From assembly GCF_002019705.1 (NCBI RefSeq), contig NZ_KV917377.1, forward strand, positions 1,362,565 to 1,426,564: a DNA stretch of 64,000 nt. The letters are read 5' to 3'. A model generated the notes under the pieces. That model was not told where the DNA came from. It saw only the letters and a list, made by a program, of their open reading frames with translations, and made no database searches. The stretch is from Shouchella patagoniensis (GTDB lineage Bacteria; Bacillota; Bacilli; Bacillales; Bacillaceae_D). This document shows positions 46,526 to 55,407 of the stretch, piece by piece (position 1 is the stretch's first letter; each line of letters begins with the position of its first letter). The position numbers and the translations under genes are program-made.

Positions 46526-46918
46526 TTAGTAACTCCGGGTTTCGCTTAACGTGATTTCATCGAATAGAGGAATCGCATCCTTGCCGTTATCAATCCAGAA
46601 CGCCCCTTCTCGATAGACTACATTGCCAGTTACGAATTTTTCGCCATCATATCTTGTGGCTTCATCACCTTCCCAGATCTCGTCTCCATTTTCGTCATAT
46701 ACGCCTGTTGCTTGTCCGACTGTTTCAGGATCGACTTTCAACCACCATTCATGCGCTAAATACTCGCTATCCCAATCTGCTACAGGACCGACAATAAACG
46801 TTAAATCTCCATCTTTAATCAGATTTCCATACACCCAACCATTTGAATGCGTAAGGTTTAATTCTTCCATTTCCTTTTCGCTCATTGTTGCTTTACCACG
46901 GAATAAAATATCTCTCAT
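46526..46918 (-). CDS. YopX-like protein, second copy
   Basis: A 130-residue protein (MRDILFRGKATMSEKEMEELN...) with the YopX hallmarks FRGK at the start and VYDENGDEIWEGD (about 92-104). It is a paralogue of the next gene with low identity. AAAGGAGAGG precedes the ATG. Confidence 0.75.
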   Translation of the reverse strand: MRDILFRGKATMSEKEMEELNLTHSNGWVYGNLIKDGDLTFIVGPVADWDSEYLAHEWWLKVDPETVGQATGVYDENGDEIWEGDEATRYDGEKFVTGNVVYREGAFWIDNGKDAIPLFDEITLSETRSY

Positions 46919-46945
46919 ATTAACCTCTCCTTTGGCGGTAGACCG

Positions 46946-47143
46946 CTATTCTTTAGCCGAATCAATGAAATTATCTAAAGGCTCTAAGTCGCCGTTTAAA
47001 TGCCAATTAGCTACTTCTAATCCATCACCGTACAATTCATCAAAGTAGTCGCGGAAAGCTTTTAGTTTTTCGTTTTCTTCCTTTAGCCTTTGTACTTCAT
47101 CAAACAAATCTACGTTTATTTGTTGCTGACTCATTTTCCCCAT
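46946..47143 (-). CDS. Small coiled-coil prophage protein
   Basis: A 65-residue protein with a Glu/Lys heptad-like helix (FDEVQRLKEENEKLKAFRDY, about 14-33) and an acidic tail. AAGGAGG precedes the ATG. No family recognised. Confidence 0.55.
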   Translation of the reverse strand: MGKMSQQQINVDLFDEVQRLKEENEKLKAFRDYFDELYGDGLEVANWHLNGDLEPLDNFIDSAKE

Positions 47144-47197
47144 CTTTGTAAATCCTCCTTTGGCGGCAGGAGCCGCATTGTGTGGTCATACCGCGCA

Positions 47198-47773
47198 TTA
47201 ATCTTCCACAAATTCATACGTTCCCAACGCATCATTGAATTTATAATGAGGAGGAATTTTTCCATTTTCACATAACTCAAAAGCTAACTCATAAGCTTCT
47301 TTTGAATCAAATTCATACTCAATTTCTTTTAATATTTCATTTTCTTTGAAAGTGTAAATACCGTTATTACTACTTCCTAAATCTTCATCTGCATAGCTAT
47401 ATTCAATAACTACATTAGGAAAGATCCATGCGATTTTTTGAATGAGTTTCTCAACACCGTTCCAAGCAGTTTGAAAAAATACAGTGTCATCGGAACTTCG
47501 TACATCTGGTTGGGAATAAGCATTCCATTTAGTTCCCCAATGTTTTCTTTGCCAATTCAAAATTGTATTTTCACTGCCCCATTTCTCTTCATCTTCTAGT
47601 GAAATACCTTTTACATCTGGCGACACTCCATATATCCATTTAGGAATAGGAGTTATTTTACTGAAATCTATTGTCCCAATTCCTTTTTCATCAATCTTTA
47701 TAAAATCCATTACTGCTTGTACTTCCTTTTCTAAACCAATAACTTTTAATTTATTCGAAATGTGATTTGGCAC
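47198..47773 (-). CDS. Api92-like ferredoxin-fold domain protein
   Basis: A 191-residue protein starting MPNHISNKLKVIGLEKEVQA, which is the typical beginning of the Api92-like/DUF1281 family of phage and plasmid proteins. The family's aromatic-rich middle is visible (NWQRKHWGTKWNAYS, FFQTAWNGVE). Function unknown. GTG at 47773 is chosen since AGGGGAG precedes it; the frame is open to 47839. Confidence 0.72.
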   Translation of the reverse strand: MPNHISNKLKVIGLEKEVQAVMDFIKIDEKGIGTIDFSKITPIPKWIYGVSPDVKGISLEDEEKWGSENTILNWQRKHWGTKWNAYSQPDVRSSDDTVFFQTAWNGVEKLIQKIAWIFPNVVIEYSYADEDLGSSNNGIYTFKENEILKEIEYEFDSKEAYELAFELCENGKIPPHYKFNDALGTYEFVED

Positions 47774-47786
47774 TCTTAACACTCCC

Positions 47787-48062
47787 CTACAGTTTATGGA
47801 TACTACTTGTCTTACCGGATAGGTGATAATCAGAATCAAAATTTCTCAAGTTACTCTTCTTCAAAATTCTTCGATACTTTAAAAGCCTTTTTATTTCATT
47901 ACTATTAATTACTACGTTTAAACGTTGCTTTGAACTAACATGCGGATAATTTCTTGATACCGGATCTTTTAAAAACTTACGACTCTCTCTAATCCACTCA
48001 ATCCGAGCGTGTACACAACTTGTTAATTCGTTATAAGAACATGAATCAAATTGACCTCTCAT
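47787..48062 (-). CDS. Basic prophage protein of unknown function
   Basis: A 91-residue strongly basic ORF (MRGQFDSCSYNELTSCVHAR...) that overlaps the upstream small membrane gene by four bases. It could bind nucleic acid by charge, but no domain is recognised. Confidence 0.5.
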   Translation of the reverse strand: MRGQFDSCSYNELTSCVHARIEWIRESRKFLKDPVSRNYPHVSSKQRLNVVINSNEIKRLLKYRRILKKSNLRNFDSDYHLSGKTSSIHKL

Positions 48063-48172
48063 TCAACTTCATCACCCTTCGTATTTTTTTCATGTCTACT
48101 CGCACCTTGAAAGAATAAAATAGCTATAGTTGCCATTACTGCCCACAGGATAAGGAACAGCAGGGTGATCAT
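48059..48172 (-). CDS. Small single-helix membrane protein
   Basis: A 37-residue ORF (MITLLFLILWAVMATIAIL...) with one hydrophobic helix and a charged tail. Its start and stop each overlap the neighbouring genes by four bases (ATGA), so it is clearly part of the operon. Not recognised. Confidence 0.6.
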   Translation of the reverse strand: MITLLFLILWAVMATIAILFFQGASRHEKNTKGDEVE

Positions 48173-48447
48173 GACTTATCCTCAAGTAGTTTGACAGGAA
48201 CACCGAATGCTTTAGCGACACTAGAAGCATGTATATGTCCTTCTTCATACAAATCAATCGCCTTGTCCAAATAATCCCTTGCCTTTTTTAGATCTTCTAA
48301 TCCGTTCTTCTTCGGATACCGGGTCACATACTTGATGACATTTCCAATAAGAAAACCTTCATAATTTGCTTGGCTCATGTTGGCTTTCATGTAAGTGAGT
48401 GGGTCTATTTTTGATTCGTAATGGGAAGGTCTTTTGGGATTAGTCAT
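48169..48447 (-). CDS. DUF3310 family protein
   Basis: A 92-residue protein of the DUF3310 (SaV-like) family: PSHYESKIDPLTYMKANMS, NVIKYVTRYPKKNGLEDLKKARDYLDKAI. Some members in phages are linked to nucleotide metabolism (T7 gene 1.7 group). It overlaps both neighbours by four bases. Confidence 0.78.
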   Translation of the reverse strand: MTNPKRPSHYESKIDPLTYMKANMSQANYEGFLIGNVIKYVTRYPKKNGLEDLKKARDYLDKAIDLYEEGHIHASSVAKAFGVPVKLLEDKS

Positions 48448-48638
48448 TCAGCCACCTTCGTTTCTAAGATGTACCCTACCGAGTTAACATCGAGAACCGT
48501 TACATAAAACGAATCCCCAACATCCGCTAAGAAGGCCACCAATTTTTTCTTGTCCCCTTTTATATAAACCTCCACTTTTTCTCCGTCCCAATATTTAGGT
48601 CGTAGAGATATATGGTAATACGCGTCCGATCTGTTCAT
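48444..48638 (-). CDS. Small prophage protein of unknown function
   Basis: A 64-residue beta-rich ORF (MNRSDAYYHISLRPKYWDG...) overlapping the DUF3310 gene by four bases. GGAGCAGG precedes the ATG. Not recognised. Confidence 0.55.
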   Translation of the reverse strand: MNRSDAYYHISLRPKYWDGEKVEVYIKGDKKKLVAFLADVGDSFYVTVLDVNSVGYILETKVAE

Positions 48639-48639
48639 A

Positions 48640-48909
48640 TCACACCTGCTCCTTCAATGGACGTCTTTGAAATACCATCTTCACAAAATAGAAATCATCC
48701 TTGTATGCAATAGGAGCAGCACACTCCCACCCGCGTTCTTCTTTGTTTTGTATAGCTTTGGTTAATGCCAATTTGCTTTTATCTTTGATTAGTAACCCCG
48801 GCTCCCCACAGGAAGTGCGGTATTGCCTAGTATCTCTACGTTTATTATGCAAAGTCATATCGTCCAACCATTCACTCTTTTCACGTTCTGCTCTCGATCT
48901 GCTCCTCAT
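48640..48909 (-). CDS. Prophage protein of unknown function
   Basis: An 89-residue basic protein (MRSRSRAEREKSEWLDD...) with a C-terminal part FYFVKMVFQRRPLKEQV. AAAGGAGG precedes the ATG. Not recognised. Confidence 0.55.
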   Translation of the reverse strand: MRSRSRAEREKSEWLDDMTLHNKRRDTRQYRTSCGEPGLLIKDKSKLALTKAIQNKEERGWECAAPIAYKDDFYFVKMVFQRRPLKEQV

Positions 48910-48958
48910 AGCAAGCCCTCCTTTTATTAAGAAAGGCAGGAATGAACCTGCCCACAGA

Positions 48959-49666
48959 TTATGCGATTACGAAGAATTTCCCTGCCTCAATTTCTTCTTT
49001 TAACGCTTGCTTTAGATAAGCCTTAATATTTTTCATGGCCTTCAATTCCCAAGATCCGCCATCTGCTTCAAATAATGCACAACTTGGACCATTCTTCATT
49101 CGGAAGATAAATTCACTTTCAGGTTGTTCGACTTCAACGAATGTACGAAATGGCTTAAGAATGACCGGGTTCGGTACAATGACTTTGTCCACATTTGCCA
49201 CACCTGTTTTTGCAACAACTGATTGTGATACTCCGTCATCACCATAGGTGCTTACGTTTTCTTCTGCGATATTGCCGACTACTTTTAAAACAATGTCTCG
49301 ATCATCGTTCTTAACAAAACAAGACTGCAGCTTGATGTTAAAAGACTCGGAATCATAGAATCGATCAAAAGTGAAGTCTGGAGTTAATGCATGTGCCTTG
49401 ATAAAGGAATCGCGGTTCTTGTCTTCATTGAATGAACTAAATGCAACTACATTTCTTGGATCTTCAACCTGGATAATTAATTGTTCTGTTTGATCAATAT
49501 TTGATTTTAGATATTCCACGAAACCAGATAAGCTTCGTACATTGAATGCTCTTGCAGTTGGTTGTTCTATTAAATGCAACGGCTTATCCGTAAAATTTTG
49601 ACCACTAACTAAAAACTCTTTCACTTCACCTAAACCAACAAGATATTTCATCGCTTCTTTTAACAT
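48959..49666 (-). CDS. Prophage protein of unknown function in the replication block
   Basis: A 235-residue soluble protein (MLKEAMKYLVGLGEVKEFL...) that resembles DUF2303/YfdQ-type phage proteins in layout (repeated IIQVEDPRNVVAFSSFNEDKN-like centre and a GVSQSVVAKTGVA segment), but the match is not certain. AAGGAGC precedes the ATG. It is followed by no structural gene and lies downstream of the replication terminator-like gene. Confidence 0.6.
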   Translation of the reverse strand: MLKEAMKYLVGLGEVKEFLVSGQNFTDKPLHLIEQPTARAFNVRSLSGFVEYLKSNIDQTEQLIIQVEDPRNVVAFSSFNEDKNRDSFIKAHALTPDFTFDRFYDSESFNIKLQSCFVKNDDRDIVLKVVGNIAEENVSTYGDDGVSQSVVAKTGVANVDKVIVPNPVILKPFRTFVEVEQPESEFIFRMKNGPSCALFEADGGSWELKAMKNIKAYLKQALKEEIEAGKFFVIA

Positions 49667-49700
49667 TTCAAAACAGCTCCTTTTAATTGTTTGTTTTTAC

Positions 49701-50078
49701 TTACTTAGAATTTTGTTTTCTGAAATCAACGATCTTTTCACCTGTATCTTCGTAAACACCAGTTTCATCGAAATACGTTTGCCCTTTAACTCCACTACGT
49801 AATTCTTTACCAGTGATTTTTCCAGCGCCATCTTGATCGATGACAATCTTAGTTTCAATGTCTTTAGCTGGAGAAAGTGTGCTTTTCGCCTGAATACCAA
49901 CACTTGCAATGTCCCTTTCACCGTCGGCTTTCAGCGTTACAGTAAGAGTTAGCTTTCGTGCTTTCTTAGGATCTGTGTTAGGATCAGCTATATTTTCAAG
50001 AACCTTTTGTAACTCAATGTTGAAACGCTCAATAACAGCTCCGTTTGCAAATTCATTTAAATCGACAATCTTACTCAT
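49701..50078 (-). CDS. Conserved phage protein, replication terminator protein-like
   Basis: A 125-residue protein (MSKIVDLNEFANGAVIERF...) of a type common in Bacillus and Paenibacillus prophages and often labelled replication terminator protein. TLTVTLKADGERDIASVGI is typical. That name is not proven by any visible motif. TAGGAGATG precedes the ATG. Confidence 0.65.
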   Translation of the reverse strand: MSKIVDLNEFANGAVIERFNIELQKVLENIADPNTDPKKARKLTLTVTLKADGERDIASVGIQAKSTLSPAKDIETKIVIDQDGAGKITGKELRSGVKGQTYFDETGVYEDTGEKIVDFRKQNSK

Positions 50079-50089
50079 GAAATCATCTC

Positions 50090-50620
50090 CTAATTTTTTA
50101 TAAGTTCACGCGCCATATAATGTAGCGTGTAGTAAATGTAGTTACCTGTGTAAACCGGGTTAATGAAATGAGTGGTGAAGTCATACCTTGCTTCAAAAGT
50201 TTTTAACGATCCCAGTAAAGATTCAGGTTTGTACTGACTTCGGTACGTACCATTTAATATTTTTGAATAACCCTCAACATCCTCAACCAATAAAGTAAAT
50301 GGCTGGCGTGACGCTCGGATCAACTCGTTTTCAAATCTCGTTCGATCTTTAATTGATTCAACCAGCTCGTCTACCCCGTTCTTCCGTTCAACGCAACCAG
50401 CAACGAATAAGTCACGCGCAATTCCTAGTTCTGCATTGGCTGGTATAAAACACCCGTAATCACCCGTTTTCATAGTCCGATTAACAAACGGTATGTCTTT
50501 TTTAGTAAAATAGTCTCTTACGTGTTGATTCTTTTTTTCACGAGTATCCACAGTGATGGTTAGAGTTTTCAAAATTTCGTCTACTTCTTTTGGAGTGTAT
50601 CTGTATCCCAAGGCTGACAT
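50090..50620 (-). CDS. ERCC4-domain nuclease
   Basis: A 176-residue nuclease of the ERCC4 (XPF-like) family. The catalytic pattern is visible: DTREKKN (about 25), GDYGCF, VERKNGVDELVESIKDRTRFENEL (the ERKxxxD motif; about 78-101). It would cut branched or looped DNA during phage replication or recombination. It lies in the replication block, five bases from the upstream gene. Confidence 0.82.
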   Translation of the reverse strand: MSALGYRYTPKEVDEILKTLTITVDTREKKNQHVRDYFTKKDIPFVNRTMKTGDYGCFIPANAELGIARDLFVAGCVERKNGVDELVESIKDRTRFENELIRASRQPFTLLVEDVEGYSKILNGTYRSQYKPESLLGSLKTFEARYDFTTHFINPVYTGNYIYYTLHYMARELIKN

Positions 50621-50624
50621 TTAA

Positions 50625-50891
50625 TCAATCCCTATCTGATGTTAGCTTTTCTTTGATAAATTGCCTTGCGTCCTCAATATCTTTTACTAACTCACCTAAT
50701 GTTTCAGCCTTCGATTTTGCGATTTTGATATTTAACAATTTCTGAATTGCTTGCTCTGGCTTCCCAAAATAGCCATGCGATTTATAAAGGTCGGCGTTAG
50801 TCTTCTTATCTTTCTTGCCTGTATATTCTTTTAGATAGAATTGCGTTTCGTCACTTTCTAAATATAAATTTCCTTCTATTTGTACCTTCAT
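50625..50891 (-). CDS. Prophage protein of unknown function
   Basis: An 88-residue ORF starting MKVQIEGNLYLESDETQFY at ATG 50891, set by AAGGGGG. A GTG two codons earlier overlaps the previous stop. Similar small proteins occur in phage replication blocks; no domain name can be given. Confidence 0.58.
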   Translation of the reverse strand: MKVQIEGNLYLESDETQFYLKEYTGKKDKKTNADLYKSHGYFGKPEQAIQKLLNIKIAKSKAETLGELVKDIEDARQFIKEKLTSDRD

Positions 50892-50893
50892 GA

Positions 50894-51328
50894 TCACGCC
50901 CCCTTCTTTTGTCGACCTGCCATCGCTCGATTGAATAATTGTTCTGCCAACTGGTCCGTTTCTTCGTTTTCATAATTAGCTGTGCATTCGTCATACTGCC
51001 AGCCATTTTCTTTAAGCAGATTCATTCTTTTAATAATTAATTCACAGCAATCAGGGTTATTAATTAGAAAAGAGACGATTAAATCAGGATTATTAACTGG
51101 TTTATTTAAAAAACAATCAATTAATTGGTCGTTTGTTGATAAAATAGCGTGTTTTTTAGCCGAATAATCGCCTTTTAATTGATTAATAATCCTCTCTTTG
51201 TATTCTTTCGCATAATTAATAGTAAGCTCACTTACTTTGCTTGCATTAACCACCGTAACCCCTGTTTCATCAAGCTTTATGTCCGCTCCGCACTTCTGAA
51301 AACTTGCTATAATTTCCTTTGGATGCAT
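50894..51328 (-). CDS. Prophage protein of unknown function next to the primase gene
   Basis: A 144-residue protein (MHPKEIIASFQKCGADIKL...). ATG at 51328 has GAGGTG upstream; the frame opens at 51337. It is AT-rich and Asn/Leu-rich with CCELIIKRMNLLKENGWQYDEC. Its start is next to the GGGTTA repeats. Not recognised. Confidence 0.58.
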   Translation of the reverse strand: MHPKEIIASFQKCGADIKLDETGVTVVNASKVSELTINYAKEYKERIINQLKGDYSAKKHAILSTNDQLIDCFLNKPVNNPDLIVSFLINNPDCCELIIKRMNLLKENGWQYDECTANYENEETDQLAEQLFNRAMAGRQKKGA

Positions 51329-51345
51329 GGTTTTCACCTCAAATT

Positions 51346-51610
51346 GGGTTATTAAAGGGTTATTAAACTTTTCAATTCAGTAACCCACTCAAACCGTTGA
51401 TACATTAAGCTTTTACCCCTCGGGTTATCGGGGGTTACTTAAAATCTACATGTAAGCTCTATATAGTATTTATTTATTTTTTATAGAACCTAACATAGAA
51501 AACTCAATAACCCTCAGTAACCCATTCAGCAAAAACATTGATGTAACAGTACTTTCACAGTTTCAAAGTGTCTTTTTCGCTAACCTGTTCAGTAACCCGT
51601 TCGATAACCC
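51346..51610. repeat. Cluster of GGGTTA(T/C)T repeats, possible replication origin
   Basis: Nine copies in about 265 bases, in both orientations. Two are a perfect tandem of the 11-mer GGGTTATTAAA (51346-51356, 51357-51367). Others are at 51379-51386 (inverted), 51422-51429, 51432-51440, 51508-51513, 51518-51523, 51591-51598 and 51604-51610. Between them lies an AT-rich stretch (about 51440-51500). This looks like iterons plus a melting region, beside the helicase-primase gene; the last copies are inside its coding region. No gene lies in 51338-51554. Confidence 0.5.
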
Positions 51611-53930
51611 TTAAGTCTGGATTGTTCTTCATAAGAGCCAAACCGACAAAGTAAGTTTTGTTTTTCGCTCCCTTTTTCTTTTTAAATCCTCTGCTTTCGA
51701 GTAGTCTATAAAAGGCGCGATTCTTTAATTCGAATTCACCATTCTTGAAACAGAAATCTTTGTACTCGTTATACAGTTCCTTCGCTTCCACTTCAGCAGC
51801 ATCAGCAACAATACACTTTTCGTCCAAGAACGGGCCCATTATATCCATGTCTTCACGGTAAGCTTGCGTTGCCTGTTTGATGGACTTAGGATGCTCAAGG
51901 CCTTCCTTCTGCCACATCAAGCAGCCTTCCACCGCCCAAGCAAGTATCCCAGGCATTTCAGCTTCTAACTTCTGTGGTAAGCGCCTGTCAACTTGACTCT
52001 TAGGGATTGTGACTTTGAATGGTATCTGGCAGATTCTTCGCCATATCCCCTCATCTGATCCGCGTATGACAGGTGGGTGGTTTGTGGTGAAGAAAATCTT
52101 AAACTCCGGTGTAAACTCGAAAAACTCTTGGCGCATGAATCGCGCTGTCATCTTTTCCCCACCTGTTATTTGCTTGACCAAACTCTCACTAAGCTGCTGC
52201 CCCTCTTCACTTTCCACAGCAGAGACAAAACGGGCCTTGTCCAATCGTGCGATATCGTTGTTAATGCCGCTATCATTCTTCTTACGGATGAATGTATCCG
52301 AGTTGGTTTGCTTACCGTAAGCGCCTAATATTCGCTGTATCGTATTAATAAAAGTGGATTTACCGTTACGTCCGGTGCCGAACAAGAAGAACATTTGCTG
52401 CTCGGTTATATCTCCGGTGAGCGTGTAGCCAATTGCCTTTTGCATGAAGTGGATTAGCTCATGGTCCACATTGCCTTGATCATCTTGGAAAATGCTTTGT
52501 AAGAAGTTGAGCCAGTTCGGACATTTTGCATCTTTCTTGTATTCAACATCTGATATTTTCGTAAACAGATAGTCTCGATCATGCTGCAGGAGCTTTCCTG
52601 TTTTTAGATCAACTACTCCGTTCGCTACATTAAATTTGAACGGGTGCTTGTCCAACTCTTCATTTGTAACTGACAACATCGGTTTACTGTCAGCTATGCT
52701 AGCCATTCTTGTTGAACGCCTCTCACACTTTTGCGCCCAATCATATAGCTTCTTAGCCATCGGGTTATCTTCATTTTCTCTAGCCTTATCTGCTTCCTTG
52801 TATATGCCTCGCAATGTCCGCGCTGTGATTGTTTCAATCTCTTTCTTGCTATCTTCTTTCCACCGTTTACCGTCCCATATGAGCCATTCTCGCTCCCCGC
52901 AGTAACGAACATCTTTACCGTGTTGATAAACAATGCGCTCTGCATTTCCTAGCTCGGTTAAACGGAAGAATGGTTGTTTCTTCTTAAACTCATCATCATC
53001 AGCCTGTGGGAAAAATATTTGATATGGCTCTTGTTGTTTTGGTACAAAGTCAGAGATTGTTGAAGGACATGTGCTTGCTGCATTACGCACTGTCACCTGA
53101 CCGTATGTACTCCCATCTGATGATGCTTGCCTGTCCCACTTTTCACGCATTAGGCCGGACTCTCGAAACATCGAATCCATCTTGCTTTCGTCCGCGTCTG
53201 TCCAGAAGGCTAAATGATTACAAAGTGCTAAGTCAGAAGAAGAATGATCATCATTGATTAAGTAACCATCAAAGAGTGATTTAATATCAGCACCCTTCTT
53301 GCTGTTGAACATCTTCTCCCATAGCTCACGTTCGCTTAAATCGCTTGTTTTAGTCCGTTGTTGTGGTGGTGAAGGCGTTGGAACCTCCTTGGTTTTATCT
53401 TCCATGTAATGTTGCCAGAAGTCTTTAAGAGCATCAGAACGTTCTTGAACTCCTGTGGGATGCACAACGTTTCCGGTAAAGGTGAAGTAACGGCCATGCC
53501 TGTAAACTTCAATGCCATGCTCAACATTTTTCTTACCTGTACCTGGTCCTCTAAGTGGCAGCTTACCTTTTACGATGATATGAAGACCATCACCACTAGG
53601 GGAAAATTCTGTGTAGCTGTCTAACTGATCCACAATATCTCTTGCTACATCTGAATACGCTCCATCCTCTATACAATGGTCCAAGTCGACACCAACGAAT
53701 GGATCGTCAGTAGAAAACATGAACCCTATTCCGTCAAACTTGCCTGTTTCATACGCTTCAACAGCTTTATCAAAGCTCGACCAATCTTGCCTATCATTTG
53801 CTTTAGCGTGCCATCCATCAGCTTTATAAGGCACTTTGGTTGTCTTGCCCTTACGTTCCTCTTTGCGCCATACAATCCACTGTGGAAAGTCGCGCAGTTC
53901 TTGCGGTATATTATTGAATTGATACTGCAT
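51555..53930 (-). CDS. Phage primase-helicase (AEP primase + D5_N/SF3 helicase)
   Basis: A 791-residue protein with an N-terminal archaeo-eukaryotic primase-like domain (about 1-170; acidic motif VGVDLDHC, then FSPSGDGLHIIVKG), a D5_N domain and a superfamily 3 helicase domain. Walker A is FGTGRNGKST (about 525), followed by DKARFVSAVESEEG and FFTTNHPPVIRG. It would melt the origin and prime phage DNA synthesis. AAAGGAG precedes the ATG. Its 3' end carries two of the GGGTTA repeats. Confidence 0.9.
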   Translation of the reverse strand: MQYQFNNIPQELRDFPQWIVWRKEERKGKTTKVPYKADGWHAKANDRQDWSSFDKAVEAYETGKFDGIGFMFSTDDPFVGVDLDHCIEDGAYSDVARDIVDQLDSYTEFSPSGDGLHIIVKGKLPLRGPGTGKKNVEHGIEVYRHGRYFTFTGNVVHPTGVQERSDALKDFWQHYMEDKTKEVPTPSPPQQRTKTSDLSERELWEKMFNSKKGADIKSLFDGYLINDDHSSSDLALCNHLAFWTDADESKMDSMFRESGLMREKWDRQASSDGSTYGQVTVRNAASTCPSTISDFVPKQQEPYQIFFPQADDDEFKKKQPFFRLTELGNAERIVYQHGKDVRYCGEREWLIWDGKRWKEDSKKEIETITARTLRGIYKEADKARENEDNPMAKKLYDWAQKCERRSTRMASIADSKPMLSVTNEELDKHPFKFNVANGVVDLKTGKLLQHDRDYLFTKISDVEYKKDAKCPNWLNFLQSIFQDDQGNVDHELIHFMQKAIGYTLTGDITEQQMFFLFGTGRNGKSTFINTIQRILGAYGKQTNSDTFIRKKNDSGINNDIARLDKARFVSAVESEEGQQLSESLVKQITGGEKMTARFMRQEFFEFTPEFKIFFTTNHPPVIRGSDEGIWRRICQIPFKVTIPKSQVDRRLPQKLEAEMPGILAWAVEGCLMWQKEGLEHPKSIKQATQAYREDMDIMGPFLDEKCIVADAAEVEAKELYNEYKDFCFKNGEFELKNRAFYRLLESRGFKKKKGAKNKTYFVGLALMKNNPDLRVIERVTEQVSEKDTLKL

Positions 53931-53986
53931 GTAACCGACTCTCCTTTAGGGTGAAGAGGGGACAAAGCCCCTCATGTATTGACGAC

Positions 53987-54433
53987 TCAGAACGGTACGT
54001 CATCATCCTTAATATCAATTGATCCACTATCTGGCTTGCCAACTTCAGGAGACTTGAATCCATCAACCTGTGGGTAGTAACGACCGTTATGTTCTCTTAG
54101 ACCTACAATCAAACGAACCTGTTTGTTTTGCATTGACTTTGCCCATTCAGTAAACGATTCAAAGTCTGTACCCTCTGGAACACCTACTGCCATTGATAAC
54201 GCTTGGAATCTCCACATACTTTTTTCGGATACTACGAAATTGTCATAGTTAATTTTCTGTCCTTTATTAGATGGTTGTGGTACATCATCACGTACTTCGT
54301 AAGTTAAAATGACCATGTTACTACCTGACTTAGCTTGCTTCATTTCATAACCTACAACTGTTGCTTCGTACTCACCTTTAACCCAATCTTCGAACTGGCT
54401 TACCTGGCTATAATCTACTTTTAATACTGACAT
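53987..54433 (-). CDS. DUF669 protein with SSB-like acidic tail
   Basis: A 148-residue protein of the DUF669 family, found next to Sak4-type recombinases in phages and thought to bind single-stranded DNA. The last residues SGSIDIKDDDVPF look like the acidic tip by which bacterial SSB calls in partners. TAGGAG precedes the ATG. Placement between the Sak4-like and primase-helicase genes supports a role in replication. Confidence 0.78.
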   Translation of the reverse strand: MSVLKVDYSQVSQFEDWVKGEYEATVVGYEMKQAKSGSNMVILTYEVRDDVPQPSNKGQKINYDNFVVSEKSMWRFQALSMAVGVPEGTDFESFTEWAKSMQNKQVRLIVGLREHNGRYYPQVDGFKSPEVGKPDSGSIDIKDDDVPF

Positions 54434-54448
54434 TAGAAATCACTCCTA

Positions 54449-55396
54449 TTAGTTAGTTAAAATCTCGTGTGCTCTTTTCATTACTTTCAAGCTAAAATCG
54501 CTTACCTTCTGTTCGTTCATTTTAAATTCGAGACCAGCTAAAACTTTTTGCTTTTCCTCGTTGCTTTCCACAGCTTGAAGGATCTCACTAAGCAACTGCT
54601 GTCGCTCGTTTTCCTCTGCTTCTTCACGTTCGGCGTTCAACCTCGCTTCTTCTGCCTTCACATCCACACCCAACTCCAACCAACGAAACAAGCGGCGACC
54701 ATCATTAATTGTGACTTGAAACTCTTCCTCACCGAATAAGTGGGTGTTGTCCTTTGATGCCTTAGCCATGTGATTCATATCAACGTTTAGGTTAAGCATG
54801 AACTCATATTCCATTTCATCTTTTTGGACAGGCTTTGTGCCAATCTTGACTGGTTGCTGCTTTCCCTTATCATTCAACTCCATTGCGTATTCTTGTTTAG
54901 TTCTTAGAGTTGCAATGATATGAACATCATTCCTTGTGAGCGTTTTTACAAGACTAGAAGTTTGAGGCGCTAACTTCCCCCAATTCTGAAACGAGTTACC
55001 GCTCATGGCTCCATGAGTTTCTACAATCCCGCCTTCTCCCTGCCAGTTATGAGACAAGGAATCAATCACAATGATCTCTGCACCTGCTTGCTTTAATGCC
55101 ATAACAGCTTCTTGATATCGCGCTGTTGTATATGGTGGCTCAAAGTTTATATGAAGAAACTCGCCAACCTTTGTATCTTCATCAATGTCACTTCCGAAGT
55201 ACAGAAGCGATCTTTCGTGCTCCGTGTCAGCCAGTCCTACTTTCTCCCACACTTCTTCGTCCCTAAGCTGTGGGTAGGCTTCACGCATCATTCCAAACGC
55301 CATTATGAGCGCACTGAACGTCTTACCTGCTCCACTTGGTCCCATAAAACCTGCAATTAGTTTCTGTTTCTCACGTCTTGCCTTTTTTACTTGCAA
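54449..55396 (-). CDS. Sak4-like RecA-family ATPase (single-strand annealing)
   Basis: A 315-residue AAA/RecA-like ATPase: Walker A GPSGAGKT (19-26), Walker B EIIVIDSLSHNW (about 110), then IIATLRTKQEYAM. The acidic helical C-terminus is long. Sak4 proteins support phage recombination together with an SSB, and here the DUF669 gene follows. The start is TTG after GAGGTGATC. Confidence 0.85.
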   Translation of the reverse strand: MQVKKARREKQKLIAGFMGPSGAGKTFSALIMAFGMMREAYPQLRDEEVWEKVGLADTEHERSLLYFGSDIDEDTKVGEFLHINFEPPYTTARYQEAVMALKQAGAEIIVIDSLSHNWQGEGGIVETHGAMSGNSFQNWGKLAPQTSSLVKTLTRNDVHIIATLRTKQEYAMELNDKGKQQPVKIGTKPVQKDEMEYEFMLNLNVDMNHMAKASKDNTHLFGEEEFQVTINDGRRLFRWLELGVDVKAEEARLNAEREEAEENERQQLLSEILQAVESNEEKQKVLAGLEFKMNEQKVSDFSLKVMKRAHEILTN

Positions 55397-55407
55397 CAGT
55401 GATCACC

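Noticed and set aside
46623-47048. 141-codon rightward frame opposite the YopX-like genes
   Set aside because: Antisense shadow of two well supported leftward genes, no ribosome binding site.
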